From contig JBDSXW010000061.1 of NCBI GenBank assembly GCA_039925965.1, positions 1-64,000 of the forward strand: 64,000 bases of DNA, in the 5' to 3' direction. The position numbers and the translations under genes are program-made. The notes under the pieces were generated by a model, which saw nothing but the letters and a program-made list of their open reading frames with translations, had not been told where the DNA came from and did no database searches. Of the stretch, positions 25,865 to 35,987 are shown piece after piece. Numbering within the stretch: position 1 is the stretch's first letter; every line of letters starts with the position of its first letter. Source of the stretch: JAZKFT01 sp039925965 (GTDB lineage: Bacteria > Bacteroidota > Bacteroidia > Chitinophagales > Chitinophagaceae).

Positions 25865-28800
25865 ATGAAAAATTTCTTTGTTACCTACAAGAGCCCGGTT
25901 ACCGTATTGGTCGTCATTGCGATCCTTGGGGGATTGTTTGGCTACACCAGGATGCAGACGGCGCTGTTTCCAGAGATCACTTTTCCAAAAATCAAGGTCA
26001 TAGTGGATGCTGGCCAACAGCCTGTGAACAAGATGATGATCACCGTGACGAGAGAATTGGAGAACGCCATTAAACAGGTGCCAGATCTGAAAACGATCAG
26101 GAGCACGACGAGCCGCGGCAGTTGCGAGATCAGCGCTTATATGGACTGGAACGCGAATATCGATGTGAGTCAACAACGCATCGAGTCGAAGATAGCCGAG
26201 ATCAGGAACACGTTGCCACCCGATATCCAAGTCACGGTTGAACGTATGAACCCATCCATTTTACCTGTAATGGGTTACACGCTAAAGGCACCCGGGATGT
26301 CTGCTATCGATGAAAAAATCCTCGCCACTTACACCATCAAACCCTTCCTATCACAGGTGGAAGGCGTGAGTGAGGTTCGGGTAGTGGGCGGCAAGACCAA
26401 GGAATACTGGCTGGTTTTGAACACCGCAAAAATGGGAACCCTCAGTATAACGCCAGACATCATCACCAATGCCCTTAATCAAACCAATTTCGTTAAGTCG
26501 AATGGATACTTGTCGGATTATCGTCAAATGTACCTGACCGTTACCGACGCGGTGTTAGATTCAAAAGAAAAACTGGAGCAACTCGTTATAAGCAATAATG
26601 GAAAACGTATCGTGACCATGAAGGACATTGCGGATGTTAAGATACAGGAAGCTAAGGAATATGTAAAGATCAACGCGAACGGGGCTTCGGCCATCTTGCT
26701 GGCGGTGATCAAACAGCCCAATGCCAACCTGATAGAAATGACCGATAAGATGCAAAGAAAAGTGGAGGAGCTGAAGACAATCCTGCCCACTGGTGTTACC
26801 ATTGAGCCCTATTATATCCAGGGAGATTTTGTAAAAGATTCCATTAAAAGTGTTACGGATAGTTTGTGGATCGGGCTGTTCCTTGCCATTGTGGTAGCCA
26901 TCCTGTTCCTTCGTTCACTTAAAGCAAGCGCTGTTATCCTCGTCACGATTCCGATTACTTTGCTGATCACCATCATCGCACTGTATGCCACGGGGCAAAC
27001 ATTGAATATCATGACCCTCGGAGCTATTGCCGCGGCCATTGGTTTAATCATTGATGATGCCATCGTGGTAGTGGAACAGATCCATCGAACCCATGAAGAA
27101 CATCCGGATGAGCCTACGGCGGCGCTGCTACAGGGCGCCATTAAATACCTGTTACCCGCAATGATCGGTTCCTCATTAAGCACGATCGTAATTTTTCTGC
27201 CTTTTGTTTTAATGACCGGCGTAGCAGGCGCCTTTTTTAAGGTGATGACCGACACGATGATCCTCACACTAACCTGCTCTTTCTTTGTGACCTGGCTATG
27301 TTTGCCCGTCATCTACTTATTGTTTACCCGCAAGAAACCTAAGAAGAAAGCTACAACCAAAAAGAAAGCACACGGCGTACAAAGTCAAAAATGGGTGGGC
27401 TTTTTTATAAGAAACCCCATTATCAGTTTTGCTTTTCTTGCGCTGCTGGCCCTCTCGATCTGGTGGATTTTACCACAACTGGAAACAGGATTTCTACCCG
27501 AGATGGACGAAGGAAGTGTGGTACTCGATTACAGTTCACCGCCTGGCACTTCGCTGGAAGAAACAGACAGGATGTTGCGGCAGGCGGAGAAGATCATTAC
27601 TTCTATTCCCGAGGTGGAGACCTACTCGCGGCGAACCGGTACACAGATGGGCTTCTTTATTACTGAGCCCAATAGAGGTGATTACCTGATCCAGTTAAAG
27701 AAAGACCGGAAGAAAACCACGAATGATGTTATTGACGAGATACGAACACAGGTAGAAGCTTCACAACCCGCCCTCCGCATCGATTTCGGGCAGGTGATCG
27801 GCGATATGCTCGGCGATCTGATGACTTCTGTTGAGCCGATTGAAGTAAAGATTTTTGGCAACGACCTGCACCAGCTTGAAGATCTGTCCCGGCAAGTGTC
27901 GGACGTAATTTCGAATGTAAAAGGTACGGCTGACGTATTCGATGGCATTACTATTGCTGGCCCCTCTATCTCGGTGCTGCCAAAGGCAGAAGTGATTGCC
28001 AGGTACGGTATCACCCCGGCCAACCTTCAGGCGCAGTTACAGTCGGCATTGGAAGGGAATGTTATTGGAAACGTATTTGAAAAAAACCAGCTTTCAACAT
28101 TACGGATGGTGTATCCCGGCAATTCAGGTATATCCGTGGAAGGTATCCGGCAGCTACAGATTTTTCTGCCGAATGGCCAGCGCTTACCCATCACCAATAT
28201 GGCGGATGTGGTTTTGAATAAGGGCGATGCAGAAGTACAAAGGGAAGACCTGCAATCGATGGGCGTGGTTACCGGGCGTTTGGACAATCGTGACCTCGGA
28301 AGCGTTATGAAAGAGATTCAGCGGGAAGTAGCTGCAAAGGTAGCGTTGCCCAAAGGCTATCATATTGAGTACGGTGGCGCCTATGCCGATCAACAGCAGT
28401 CGTTCCAGGAATTGTTGATGATATTGATTTCCAGTTGCCTGTTGGTATTTGGTGTGATCCTCTTTCTCTTCAGGGATTTCCGGGTGGCATTGCTGATTAT
28501 ACTCGTGGCTATATTCGGTATTAGCGGCAGTTACCTTGGCTTGTACCTTACGCATACAGCCTTGAATGTGGGGAGTTATACGGGACTTATCATGATCGTC
28601 GGTATCATCGGGGAGAATGCGATTTTTACGTTCCTGCAGTTCAGGGAATCCATGGTAGTGACTAATAATAATGTTGACGAATCCATCATCTATTCCATCT
28701 CTACCAGGCTGCGGCCCAAGCTGATGACCGCACTCGGCGCTATCATTGCGTTGATGCCCATCGCCCTTGGAATTGGCACGGGTGCTCAGTTGCATCAGCC

Positions 28801-28906
28801 CCTGGCCATCGCCGTTATTGGCGGTTTTCTGGTGGCGCTTCCATTATTACTTATCGTTTTACCTAGTTTAATGAGAATCCTCTTTAGAAAAACGAATAAC
28901 AGTTAG
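25865..28906 (+). CDS. RND-family efflux pump permease
   Basis: The 1013-residue inner membrane pump has the RND arrangement. TM1 is near the N-terminus (SPVTVLVVIAILGGLFGYTR), a first large periplasmic loop follows, then TM2-6 with IGLIIDDAIVVVEQI carrying the paired proton-relay Asp397-Asp398. A Lys-rich cytoplasmic linker (RKKPKKKATTKKKAHG) comes next, then a second periplasmic loop (LPEMDEGSVVLDYSSPPGTS) and TM8-12 with GIIGENAIFTFLQFRE. The sequence is closest to heavy-metal or multidrug type pumps; GENA replaces the more usual GKNA/GIVV in the second half. It is driven by protons and works with the two genes upstream. A barrel protein gene follows 113 bp downstream. Confidence 0.92.
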   Translation: MKNFFVTYKSPVTVLVVIAILGGLFGYTRMQTALFPEITFPKIKVIVDAGQQPVNKMMITVTRELENAIKQVPDLKTIRSTTSRGSCEISAYMDWNANIDVSQQRIESKIAEIRNTLPPDIQVTVERMNPSILPVMGYTLKAPGMSAIDEKILATYTIKPFLSQVEGVSEVRVVGGKTKEYWLVLNTAKMGTLSITPDIITNALNQTNFVKSNGYLSDYRQMYLTVTDAVLDSKEKLEQLVISNNGKRIVTMKDIADVKIQEAKEYVKINANGASAILLAVIKQPNANLIEMTDKMQRKVEELKTILPTGVTIEPYYIQGDFVKDSIKSVTDSLWIGLFLAIVVAILFLRSLKASAVILVTIPITLLITIIALYATGQTLNIMTLGAIAAAIGLIIDDAIVVVEQIHRTHEEHPDEPTAALLQGAIKYLLPAMIGSSLSTIVIFLPFVLMTGVAGAFFKVMTDTMILTLTCSFFVTWLCLPVIYLLFTRKKPKKKATTKKKAHGVQSQKWVGFFIRNPIISFAFLALLALSIWWILPQLETGFLPEMDEGSVVLDYSSPPGTSLEETDRMLRQAEKIITSIPEVETYSRRTGTQMGFFITEPNRGDYLIQLKKDRKKTTNDVIDEIRTQVEASQPALRIDFGQVIGDMLGDLMTSVEPIEVKIFGNDLHQLEDLSRQVSDVISNVKGTADVFDGITIAGPSISVLPKAEVIARYGITPANLQAQLQSALEGNVIGNVFEKNQLSTLRMVYPGNSGISVEGIRQLQIFLPNGQRLPITNMADVVLNKGDAEVQREDLQSMGVVTGRLDNRDLGSVMKEIQREVAAKVALPKGYHIEYGGAYADQQQSFQELLMILISSCLLVFGVILFLFRDFRVALLIILVAIFGISGSYLGLYLTHTALNVGSYTGLIMIVGIIGENAIFTFLQFRESMVVTNNNVDESIIYSISTRLRPKLMTALGAIIALMPIALGIGTGAQLHQPLAIAVIGGFLVALPLLLIVLPSLMRILFRKTNNS

Positions 28907-29019
28907 TTTGATTCCCAACAATTCCTGTTCCTGTCTGTTTACCCGTTAAATAGTATCGCTTCAAAATCTCCTCAGAATTAATTTGTTCCTTCGCCGCCTT
29001 ATCAACTAATCGTTCCTGA

Positions 29020-31476
29020 ATGAAATTTCTCTATTCGTTTGTATTATTGTTTTTAACCAATATATCGTTTGCCCAAAAAGATGCTGCGTCCCAAAACAGT
29101 TTTTCCATTACTGTAAAAATTATCGACGCGTACTCGAAAGATCCGATTGAGTATGCCACAGCCTCCATCCGGGACGATAGTTCCAAAAAAATAATAAATG
29201 GAGGGATTTCAGACAAGAAAGGCACTATCAACCTGGCGGGCGTTAAACCTGGTGCTTACACTTTTACCGTTCAGTTTATAGGCTTCCGGGATTCGTCGCA
29301 ACAAATCTCCGTTACCGACAACCTCTTATTGCCAGATATCGCCCTGGTTAAGAAAGCCGCGGCCCTGCAAAATGTTACGGTAACAAGCTCCCGCCCCGTT
29401 ATCGAAAACAAACTGGACAAGATGGTGTACAATATCGACCGGGATATTACTTCGCAGGGCGGGATAGCCACGGATGCGTTGAAAAAAATTCCCGGTGTAA
29501 CCGTAGATATTAACGGTAATGTGGAACTATTGGGCAATCCAAGTGTCCGTTTCCTGATAGATGGTAAGCCTTCTGCCATTTTTGGTAACAGCGTGGCTGA
29601 TGCACTTCAATCCATTCCAAACAGCCAGATTCAAAGCATTGAGGTGATCACCAGCCCTTCAGCCAAATATGATGCTTCGGGAACGGGCGGTATCATCAAT
29701 ATCATCCTGAAAAAAAGCAAGATAGAAGGGTTTAATGGCAACATTAACCTGGCCGCAGGTTCAAGGCTTGACAATGCCAGTCTGAATACCAGTTATAAGC
29801 GCGGTAACATTGGGTTGAACGCCTACTTCAGTGGCAATGCACAGCTCCGTTCCAGTACCCCAGGCGGCTTCGACAGGATCACCTCGGACGGTACCAAACG
29901 ATTACTTCAGGACGGCATTACCGACGTAAGCAGGAATGGCTATAAAGGTGGTATGAGCATGGACTGGTCTTTGTCAAAAAGCCAGAGTTTGGCAGCTTCT
30001 TTTGGCTTTGATCATTTTGGTTTTAATAATAGCGGCACCATTTACCAACGCGCTGTTGCATATGGTACCGGTGGTAGTGAATTGTCGAACATTGCCACGA
30101 AAAGAAATGCTGATAATAAGGTAAGTGTTACTGATTTTGAAAATAGCCTTTCTTACAAAAAGAACTTTAAAAAAGAAGGACAAACGTTGGAGCTGGCTTA
30201 CAGTGGTAGTTTTGGAAAAAACACCACCGCCTATAATCAACAGCAATATTATACCGGCAGCACTACTGCATTTGCCGGTGCCAATAGTATAAATCCCGGA
30301 AAGGAAAATGAAGTAACTATTGAGTTGAATTATACCCATCCGCTCAAAAATGAAGCCCTGATCGAGACGGGATTACGAACCACTTTTCAATCGATCATCA
30401 GCAATGCAGACGTGCTTGCATTGAATGCAGCCACCGGAAATTATGCGAAAGACCAACAACAATCTTATGCATCCGACTACCGGAGAAAAGTATATGCGGC
30501 TTACATCTCCGGAAATTTTTCGTTGTTTGGCGCATTGGACGTAAAGGCCGGAGCCCGCTACGAATACACCGTTAGCAAGGCGGATTATTCCACGGCACAC
30601 AATGTGGCGATTCCCGATTATTCCAACCTTGCCCCCTCGCTTATCATAGCCCATAATTTTGGAGGGAAACAAACTTTGAAGCTGGCTTATTCTTACCGGA
30701 TCGAGCGCCCCGATTTCCGCGACCTGAACCCTTTTATGAACCTGAGTGATCCGCATAATATCACCACAGGCAATCCCAACCTGCAACCCGAAATCGGGCA
30801 TAAATTTGAACTGGGTTATAACAAGTCTTTCGCCTCGGGTGCCTATATCTATCTGGTGGCTTACCGGCAAAGAAACAGCCCCGACATCAAGCCTTATATC
30901 ACCTACTATGCTACCTATAAAATCGGCGATTCCACTTACAACGATGTAACACTTACCACAAGGGAAACCATCGCCGCCGAAACAACTACTGGTGTGAGTA
31001 TTTCCGGTTCTATTCCCGTGAGTAAGAAGATCAGTTTTCGCCCCAACTTCCAGATTTTCAACCGGCATCTGAACAACCCCAATGCGGTACCGGCTATCAC
31101 AGATGCATTTGGGTTAAGGCTCAATCTCAATACCAGCTTCCAGGTATCCAAAACATTTGCCGCCGAAGTATTTGGCAATTATAACAAGGGCATGCGCTGG
31201 CAGGGCAAACAGGCAGATGTCTATTCCTATACGTTTGCCATCCGGAAACAGTTTACTAACAACAAAGCGAGTTTCGGCTTTATCGCGGTGAATCCTTTCA
31301 ACAAATACATTAATCAAAAGAGTCTGCAATTCACAAAAGATTTCACCTCTAATATCTATCGCAATACGCCTTACCGGTCTTTCGGCCTCACCTTTTCGTA
31401 CAGGTTCGGTAGCTTAAAAGTGACCAAAACTAAGGAGCCCGAAAGTTTTGACTACGCGCCACCAGCGGAACGTTGA
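29020..31476 (+). CDS. TonB-receptor-like outer membrane beta-barrel protein
   Basis: The 818-residue protein has a signal peptide (MKFLYSFVLLFLTNISFAQK), a CarboxypepD_reg-like domain (VKIIDAYSKDPIEYATASIR, then KKGTINLAGVKPGAYTFTVQ), a plug-like region (KKIPGVTVDINGNVELLGNP, VRFLIDGKPSAIFG, IEVITSPSAKYDASGTGGII) and a long barrel ending in YRSFGLTFSYRFGS. It is of the same group as the protein at 6258-8708. It follows the RND pump on the same strand, so it may be co-expressed and could help move the same substrate across the outer membrane; that link is inferred only from position. A bidirectional terminator lies downstream. Confidence 0.86.
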   Translation: MKFLYSFVLLFLTNISFAQKDAASQNSFSITVKIIDAYSKDPIEYATASIRDDSSKKIINGGISDKKGTINLAGVKPGAYTFTVQFIGFRDSSQQISVTDNLLLPDIALVKKAAALQNVTVTSSRPVIENKLDKMVYNIDRDITSQGGIATDALKKIPGVTVDINGNVELLGNPSVRFLIDGKPSAIFGNSVADALQSIPNSQIQSIEVITSPSAKYDASGTGGIINIILKKSKIEGFNGNINLAAGSRLDNASLNTSYKRGNIGLNAYFSGNAQLRSSTPGGFDRITSDGTKRLLQDGITDVSRNGYKGGMSMDWSLSKSQSLAASFGFDHFGFNNSGTIYQRAVAYGTGGSELSNIATKRNADNKVSVTDFENSLSYKKNFKKEGQTLELAYSGSFGKNTTAYNQQQYYTGSTTAFAGANSINPGKENEVTIELNYTHPLKNEALIETGLRTTFQSIISNADVLALNAATGNYAKDQQQSYASDYRRKVYAAYISGNFSLFGALDVKAGARYEYTVSKADYSTAHNVAIPDYSNLAPSLIIAHNFGGKQTLKLAYSYRIERPDFRDLNPFMNLSDPHNITTGNPNLQPEIGHKFELGYNKSFASGAYIYLVAYRQRNSPDIKPYITYYATYKIGDSTYNDVTLTTRETIAAETTTGVSISGSIPVSKKISFRPNFQIFNRHLNNPNAVPAITDAFGLRLNLNTSFQVSKTFAAEVFGNYNKGMRWQGKQADVYSYTFAIRKQFTNNKASFGFIAVNPFNKYINQKSLQFTKDFTSNIYRNTPYRSFGLTFSYRFGSLKVTKTKEPESFDYAPPAER

Positions 31477-31682
31477 TCTGTGTAAATCCACTGATAGGGT
31501 AGTTATAACAAAGATGCCTATGGTGATGGAATAGGCGAAGGTGTAACTAAGCGGGAAGCTGGAACATTATGTGAAATATTCATAAGTGCAAACGCAGGGT
31601 GTCACAATCAGTCAGTGTTTCGGGATCGTTAGCTTCTGCCATGAACTGGTACAGCGGATCAAGGGCGATAGAATTGGAATTA

Positions 31683-31716
31683 AAAAGCCCGTAAGTGCAA
31701 ATGCTTACAGGCTTTT
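31683..31716. terminator. Bidirectional terminator between convergent genes
   Basis: The stem AAAAGCC + GTAAG pairs with CTTAC + GGCTTTT with one internal mismatch and is flanked by A and T runs. It lies between the genes at 29020 (plus) and 31739 (minus). Confidence 0.7.
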
Positions 31717-31738
31717 AAAGTTGGAACTCAAATAATGC

Positions 31739-33163
31739 TTAGTGTTGGTTACCTCTTCCATTGCTTTGATAGCAGCCGATGTCTTTTCCGGGAGGCGTGA
31801 TTTCAGTAGCGCCATATTTAGGGTTCAGGGGTATATCGGCCCTTGGGGTAAAACCCGTAAAGCCAGCGTTGATGCAGGGCGACGTGGGTTTCAACGCAAA
31901 ATTGTAGTTGCCTACCACTGCGATATCCCTCAGCATCAGGCCTGCTGGCAAAGGAACGGGGGCATTGATAAACTGCGGGTTATTGGCACCCACCACAGCA
32001 GTTGGTGCGGTATACACACTTTTTACCGGATCGCCCACTACCCAGCTGGCAGGCAAGTAGGTAGAAGGTTTGGGTATATCTGTTTCCTGTGGTTGGCTAA
32101 TAGCGGTACTAATTGCGTAAGAGGGAATAAACTGGCTGGCTACAGAAACTGAATCTGCATAATACCAGTTATATCCATAACGAAGATTGGCAGTATCGGC
32201 AATGGGATTGCCAACAACCCTCAGGCCGAATTTACAATTTACGATAAGATTGTTATAAGCCATGCCGCCTGCGCCTTGTTCAAAATTTATGGAACCACCA
32301 CGGCCCGCAGATGACCTTCTGAAGCCACTGTTTACAATCGTATTGTTATAGATTCTCACGTTAGAACCGGGAACGCCTACCAGCACATTGATATTAGATA
32401 ATTTAGGACCATTGGTAGCCATGCCAATGCAAAGGTTGTAGGCAAAATCGCCAATGGTTCCGGCTTTAGCGTTCATGGCTTCGCCACCGGTATAGCCACA
32501 CTTTTCAAAGACATTACGCATTACGTGAATTTTACCACCATTGATTCTCCACGGATCGTCTACACTACCGTATACCCATGAATCTTCAAGCACAAAAGAA
32601 CCATAAGGGTTTGCGAAGTATAAAGGATAAGGGCTCGATCCGCCGGTAAAGCTCTTCATGGCTGAGCTGATGGCGGCACCGCCAAATTCTACACGTGTCC
32701 ATTTAATAACCATGAGCGGGCAGCTAGTGGCACCAATAACGCCTGTCCATTTACCTTGTAAGGCCGGATCAGTATCGGGATTGGATCCCAGCTGATCGGT
32801 TTTGGTAACGCCGGGATAGGTGAGTAGAATAGGATGTTCTTTGCTACCCAGAGAAAGCAATACCCCTTTTACGCCCAGGCCAACCGGAACGGTTGCAGAG
32901 GGACCGGTAAAATTTACTGTAACACCTTCTTCTATGATGAGCGTATCGCCGGTGTTTACAAAGATGTCGCCACAAACCGTATAGGTTTTGCCAGCCAGCA
33001 TGGTTCCTTTCAGCGAACCGCTAAGGCAGGCCGCATCGCTGATGGGAGAAGCTGGTGCAACCACCGCTTTCCAAAGGTCTTTTTGATCGTGATTTTTTTT
33101 GCAGGACGAAAACAGCAAAGCGGAAATGGCTACACTGAGGGATAATTTTAAATAGGACTTCAT
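31739..33163 (-). CDS. Right-handed beta-helix lipoprotein paired with a TonB-dependent receptor
   Basis: The 474-residue protein has a lipoprotein signal (ISALLFSSC, Cys21). An N-terminal segment (LAGKTYTVCGDIFVNTGDTL, then IIEEGVTVNF) leads into a right-handed parallel beta-helix with many turns of the type VRIYNNTIVNSGF, MAYNNLIVNCKFGLRVVG and IHVMRNVFEKCG. Such folds are common in polysaccharide lyases, esterases and surface binding proteins; no catalytic set is obvious. The gene begins 19 bp after the TonB-dependent receptor gene at 33183-35954, so the two form an operon. A surface-exposed partner that helps capture a ligand is plausible, in the position a SusD would take, though it is not SusD-like. 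Confidence 0.72.
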   Translation of the reverse strand: MKSYLKLSLSVAISALLFSSCKKNHDQKDLWKAVVAPASPISDAACLSGSLKGTMLAGKTYTVCGDIFVNTGDTLIIEEGVTVNFTGPSATVPVGLGVKGVLLSLGSKEHPILLTYPGVTKTDQLGSNPDTDPALQGKWTGVIGATSCPLMVIKWTRVEFGGAAISSAMKSFTGGSSPYPLYFANPYGSFVLEDSWVYGSVDDPWRINGGKIHVMRNVFEKCGYTGGEAMNAKAGTIGDFAYNLCIGMATNGPKLSNINVLVGVPGSNVRIYNNTIVNSGFRRSSAGRGGSINFEQGAGGMAYNNLIVNCKFGLRVVGNPIADTANLRYGYNWYYADSVSVASQFIPSYAISTAISQPQETDIPKPSTYLPASWVVGDPVKSVYTAPTAVVGANNPQFINAPVPLPAGLMLRDIAVVGNYNFALKPTSPCINAGFTGFTPRADIPLNPKYGATEITPPGKDIGCYQSNGRGNQH

Positions 33164-33182
33164 TTTTTATAGTTGAAGGAGT

Positions 33183-35954
33183 TTATAATTTATACCGGAA
33201 ACCAAACAGGAAAGTGGCTTTGTAAAAATCCTTTTGGATAATAATTTTGTTGGCTGCATCGGTTTGCAATGCGAGCGGCCTGGAGCCACTCGCCGCCAGG
33301 TAAGCATTGTATGGCTGATGGAGCGACAGTTCGAATGGTGCATTTGTCAAATTGTTGATTTTCCCATATATCGTGATTTTCTTTACGATTCTCTTTTCGA
33401 AAGAAATATCCAGCTGTGTGATGGGCGACTGCCAGTAGTGCAATCCCAGGTAAGGGCTAAGGAACGATATCCGTTCGCCGGTATATACCAGCGCTACCTG
33501 CACATCAAGCCCCAGTTTTGGGTTTTTGTAAATGGCGGAAAGGTTGCCTATATGGTTTGACTGACCTTGCAATGGCCTCGTTTCCGAAACCCTTTTTGAT
33601 ACGATAGCACCCGTTGCATTTCTATAGGAATAAATCATGCTGTCGTTGGTGAGGGCCGATTTTGTAAACGTGTAATTCGCTGAAAAGCCAAACTGGCCGA
33701 AGTATTTGGTAACTACCGCTTCGAAACCATAGTTGGAAGCCGTGCCATTGTTTACGGGTTGCAGGTACAAATTGTTGATGCCGGCAGGTTTAACTGCCGC
33801 GATCTCAATAGGATCTTTGATGTGCTTGTAAAATGCACCCAGCAAAACCTGGTCTGCATTTTTAGAATACATTTCGTAACGCAGGTCCAGGTTGTCTGCA
33901 TAGGTGTGCACCAATCGTATCGGATCGCCTTTTTCTTTAAAAAATTCACCGTCTACACCGTCTGGGATTAACTCGTTGAAGGCCGGTCGTGCAATGGCTT
34001 TATAGTAGGCAAAGCGGAGGTTTTGATTTTCAGTTAATGCATATTTGAATTGAATACTGGGTAATAAATCGGTGTAGTTGATCTTGCCCGATTTTGCATC
34101 CACGTCTGGCCCCAATTGTGTTTCATAACGCTGGTCTGTATATTCTACCCTTACACCACCTAGTGCTTCGAGTTTGTTGCTCAGTTGCCACTTGCCCTGC
34201 AGGTAGCCTGCAGAGATATTTTCGGTGAACGAATAGTTGTTACCACTGATGTTAGCAACGCCATCTGCTGCCGTCTTAAAGATAAAAGGCGCATTGTCGA
34301 TGGTGGTATATACAGCCCCAAGTTGTGGCGATAAGCTATAGGAGTTATAATAATTTTCCCTGGTTTTATTCCTGAACAAGCCGCCCAGCTTCAGTTCTAT
34401 GTTCTTTCCGAGTAGTTTGGTGTCCTTGGTCAGGTTAAGATAAACCGACTTGTCCTTGTCGCTATTGTGCGACCAAAGATGCGAAAGGGATTGCAATTTG
34501 TCGGCCGTTAAAGTTGTGGCAACAATGGCGTATTGATGGGTGAACTGTATTTGATCGGGGATATGGTTGTTGGCAATGGAATACACCAGGCTCCAATCTA
34601 TTTTAAAGGATGGGGTGATGCTGTGGTTGCCTTGCAAAGTGGCATTATAAATAGATTGGTATTGCCATGAACTTCTTTGTGAGTTGTCTACTACAGAATT
34701 CAATGTAACGGTGTCGTATATAATGCGGGTTTGGTAATCATCCAGCCTTACAAAAGTATTTACCAGCGAAATCTTATTGTTTTTGTTGATTTGATAATCC
34801 AGTTTACCATTGAGGCCTACGCGCTTGCTTTGAACCGAATACTTGCGCAGTTGCAAATCGGAGAATAAAGGAATATTTTCCAGGCCGGGTTGTGGATTAG
34901 GCAGAAAGAAATTAGATGTGGTGCCCCGATAAATATTCTGATAACTTCCTGAAGCGATGAAGCCAAATTTATTGCCTTTGCCAAACCGATTGCCAACGGT
35001 TAGGCCAATCGTATTATTTATTGGGCTCTTCAGACTTTTGTAATTGAGGTGTGCCACCGAAAAATCTTTTGGCGTGGCTATATAGCTGCTGCCATTGATT
35101 TCTGCTGGCGATTTCTTATTGATGCTGCTTTGGTCGAACTTATTAAAGCGTTCGTCGGCAAAGGTCAAATTATAGCCGAAAGAAGCATTTCCCTGCAACA
35201 GTAAGTGCGCAGGAGCGTCTTTCATTACCAGGTTAACGGTACCTCCGATGGCATCACCTTCCATACTGGGTGTAAGGCTTTTGCCAACTTCCAGTCGCTC
35301 CAACAATTCACTTGGGAACAGATCTAAGGGTATAAACCGGCTTTTGTTGTCCGGGCTCGGTATGCGAATGCCATTGATCAGCGTATTGATATAGCGCTTT
35401 TCCATTCCCCGTATGATTGGATACCGGGCTTCGCCGGAGCTGGTTCTTTCGATAGTAACACCACTCACCCGCTGCAGCGCATTGGCTACATTGATATCAG
35501 GCAATAATTGAAGGGCTTTTGCAGAGAGTACGTTGATAATAGGATCGGCAACTTTTTCCAGCCGCCGGGCACCCGTTTCATCTTTAGAAGCGCTCGCAGA
35601 AACTGTAACGGAAGACAATTCAACAGCTAAAGGCTCGAGTTTCAGGTCTATTTTATTCGTAGGTCTTGCCGATACTTCAATGGATGCACCCTCCACTTTT
35701 TTATAGCCTTCATAAGTTACCGTCAGCGTGTATTTTCCCGGGCTAACGTTTTTAAATATAAAACTGCCGTCCAGATTTACCATGGTTGTTCGGGAAGTAT
35801 TGTTGAGTTTCACAACCGCGCCGGTAAGTGGTTCACCCGACCTGATATCGACAACGGCGCCTGTAATTGTTTGAGCGCCGGCCAGATAGGTGGTAAAGAA
35901 AAGTAATAGGTACAAGAAGAGTTTCTTGTAAACAGTGGCTTTTGAAATGTGCAT
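33183..35954 (-). CDS. TonB-dependent receptor with carboxypeptidase-like N-terminal domain
   Basis: The 923-residue protein has a signal peptide (LFLYLLLFFTTYLAGA), a CarboxypepD_reg-like domain (GAVVDIRSGEPLTGAVVKL, NLDGSFIFKNVSPGKYTLTV), a plug domain (INVANALQRVSGVTIERTSS, YPIIRGMEKRYINTLINGIR, LEVGKSLTPSMEGDAIGGTV) and a 22-strand-type barrel ending ATFLFGFRYKL. The plug is complete, so it should be a working TonB-dependent importer in the outer membrane. It heads an operon with the beta-helix lipoprotein. Its closeness to pectin and rhamnogalacturonan genes suggests a sugar ligand, but this is inference. It is not of the classic SusC type, as no SusD follows. Confidence 0.88.
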   Translation of the reverse strand: MHISKATVYKKLFLYLLLFFTTYLAGAQTITGAVVDIRSGEPLTGAVVKLNNTSRTTMVNLDGSFIFKNVSPGKYTLTVTYEGYKKVEGASIEVSARPTNKIDLKLEPLAVELSSVTVSASASKDETGARRLEKVADPIINVLSAKALQLLPDINVANALQRVSGVTIERTSSGEARYPIIRGMEKRYINTLINGIRIPSPDNKSRFIPLDLFPSELLERLEVGKSLTPSMEGDAIGGTVNLVMKDAPAHLLLQGNASFGYNLTFADERFNKFDQSSINKKSPAEINGSSYIATPKDFSVAHLNYKSLKSPINNTIGLTVGNRFGKGNKFGFIASGSYQNIYRGTTSNFFLPNPQPGLENIPLFSDLQLRKYSVQSKRVGLNGKLDYQINKNNKISLVNTFVRLDDYQTRIIYDTVTLNSVVDNSQRSSWQYQSIYNATLQGNHSITPSFKIDWSLVYSIANNHIPDQIQFTHQYAIVATTLTADKLQSLSHLWSHNSDKDKSVYLNLTKDTKLLGKNIELKLGGLFRNKTRENYYNSYSLSPQLGAVYTTIDNAPFIFKTAADGVANISGNNYSFTENISAGYLQGKWQLSNKLEALGGVRVEYTDQRYETQLGPDVDAKSGKINYTDLLPSIQFKYALTENQNLRFAYYKAIARPAFNELIPDGVDGEFFKEKGDPIRLVHTYADNLDLRYEMYSKNADQVLLGAFYKHIKDPIEIAAVKPAGINNLYLQPVNNGTASNYGFEAVVTKYFGQFGFSANYTFTKSALTNDSMIYSYRNATGAIVSKRVSETRPLQGQSNHIGNLSAIYKNPKLGLDVQVALVYTGERISFLSPYLGLHYWQSPITQLDISFEKRIVKKITIYGKINNLTNAPFELSLHQPYNAYLAASGSRPLALQTDAANKIIIQKDFYKATFLFGFRYKL

Positions 35955-35979
35955 AATGAAGTTTCGGTTTTTGGAAGGG

Positions 35980-35987
35980 CAAACCTA
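35980..35987 (-). promoter_or_regulatory. -7 box of the TonB-dependent receptor operon
   Basis: The minus strand reads TAGGTTTG, a full TAnnTTTG match, 25 bases before the start at 35954. No clear -33 box. Confidence 0.5.
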
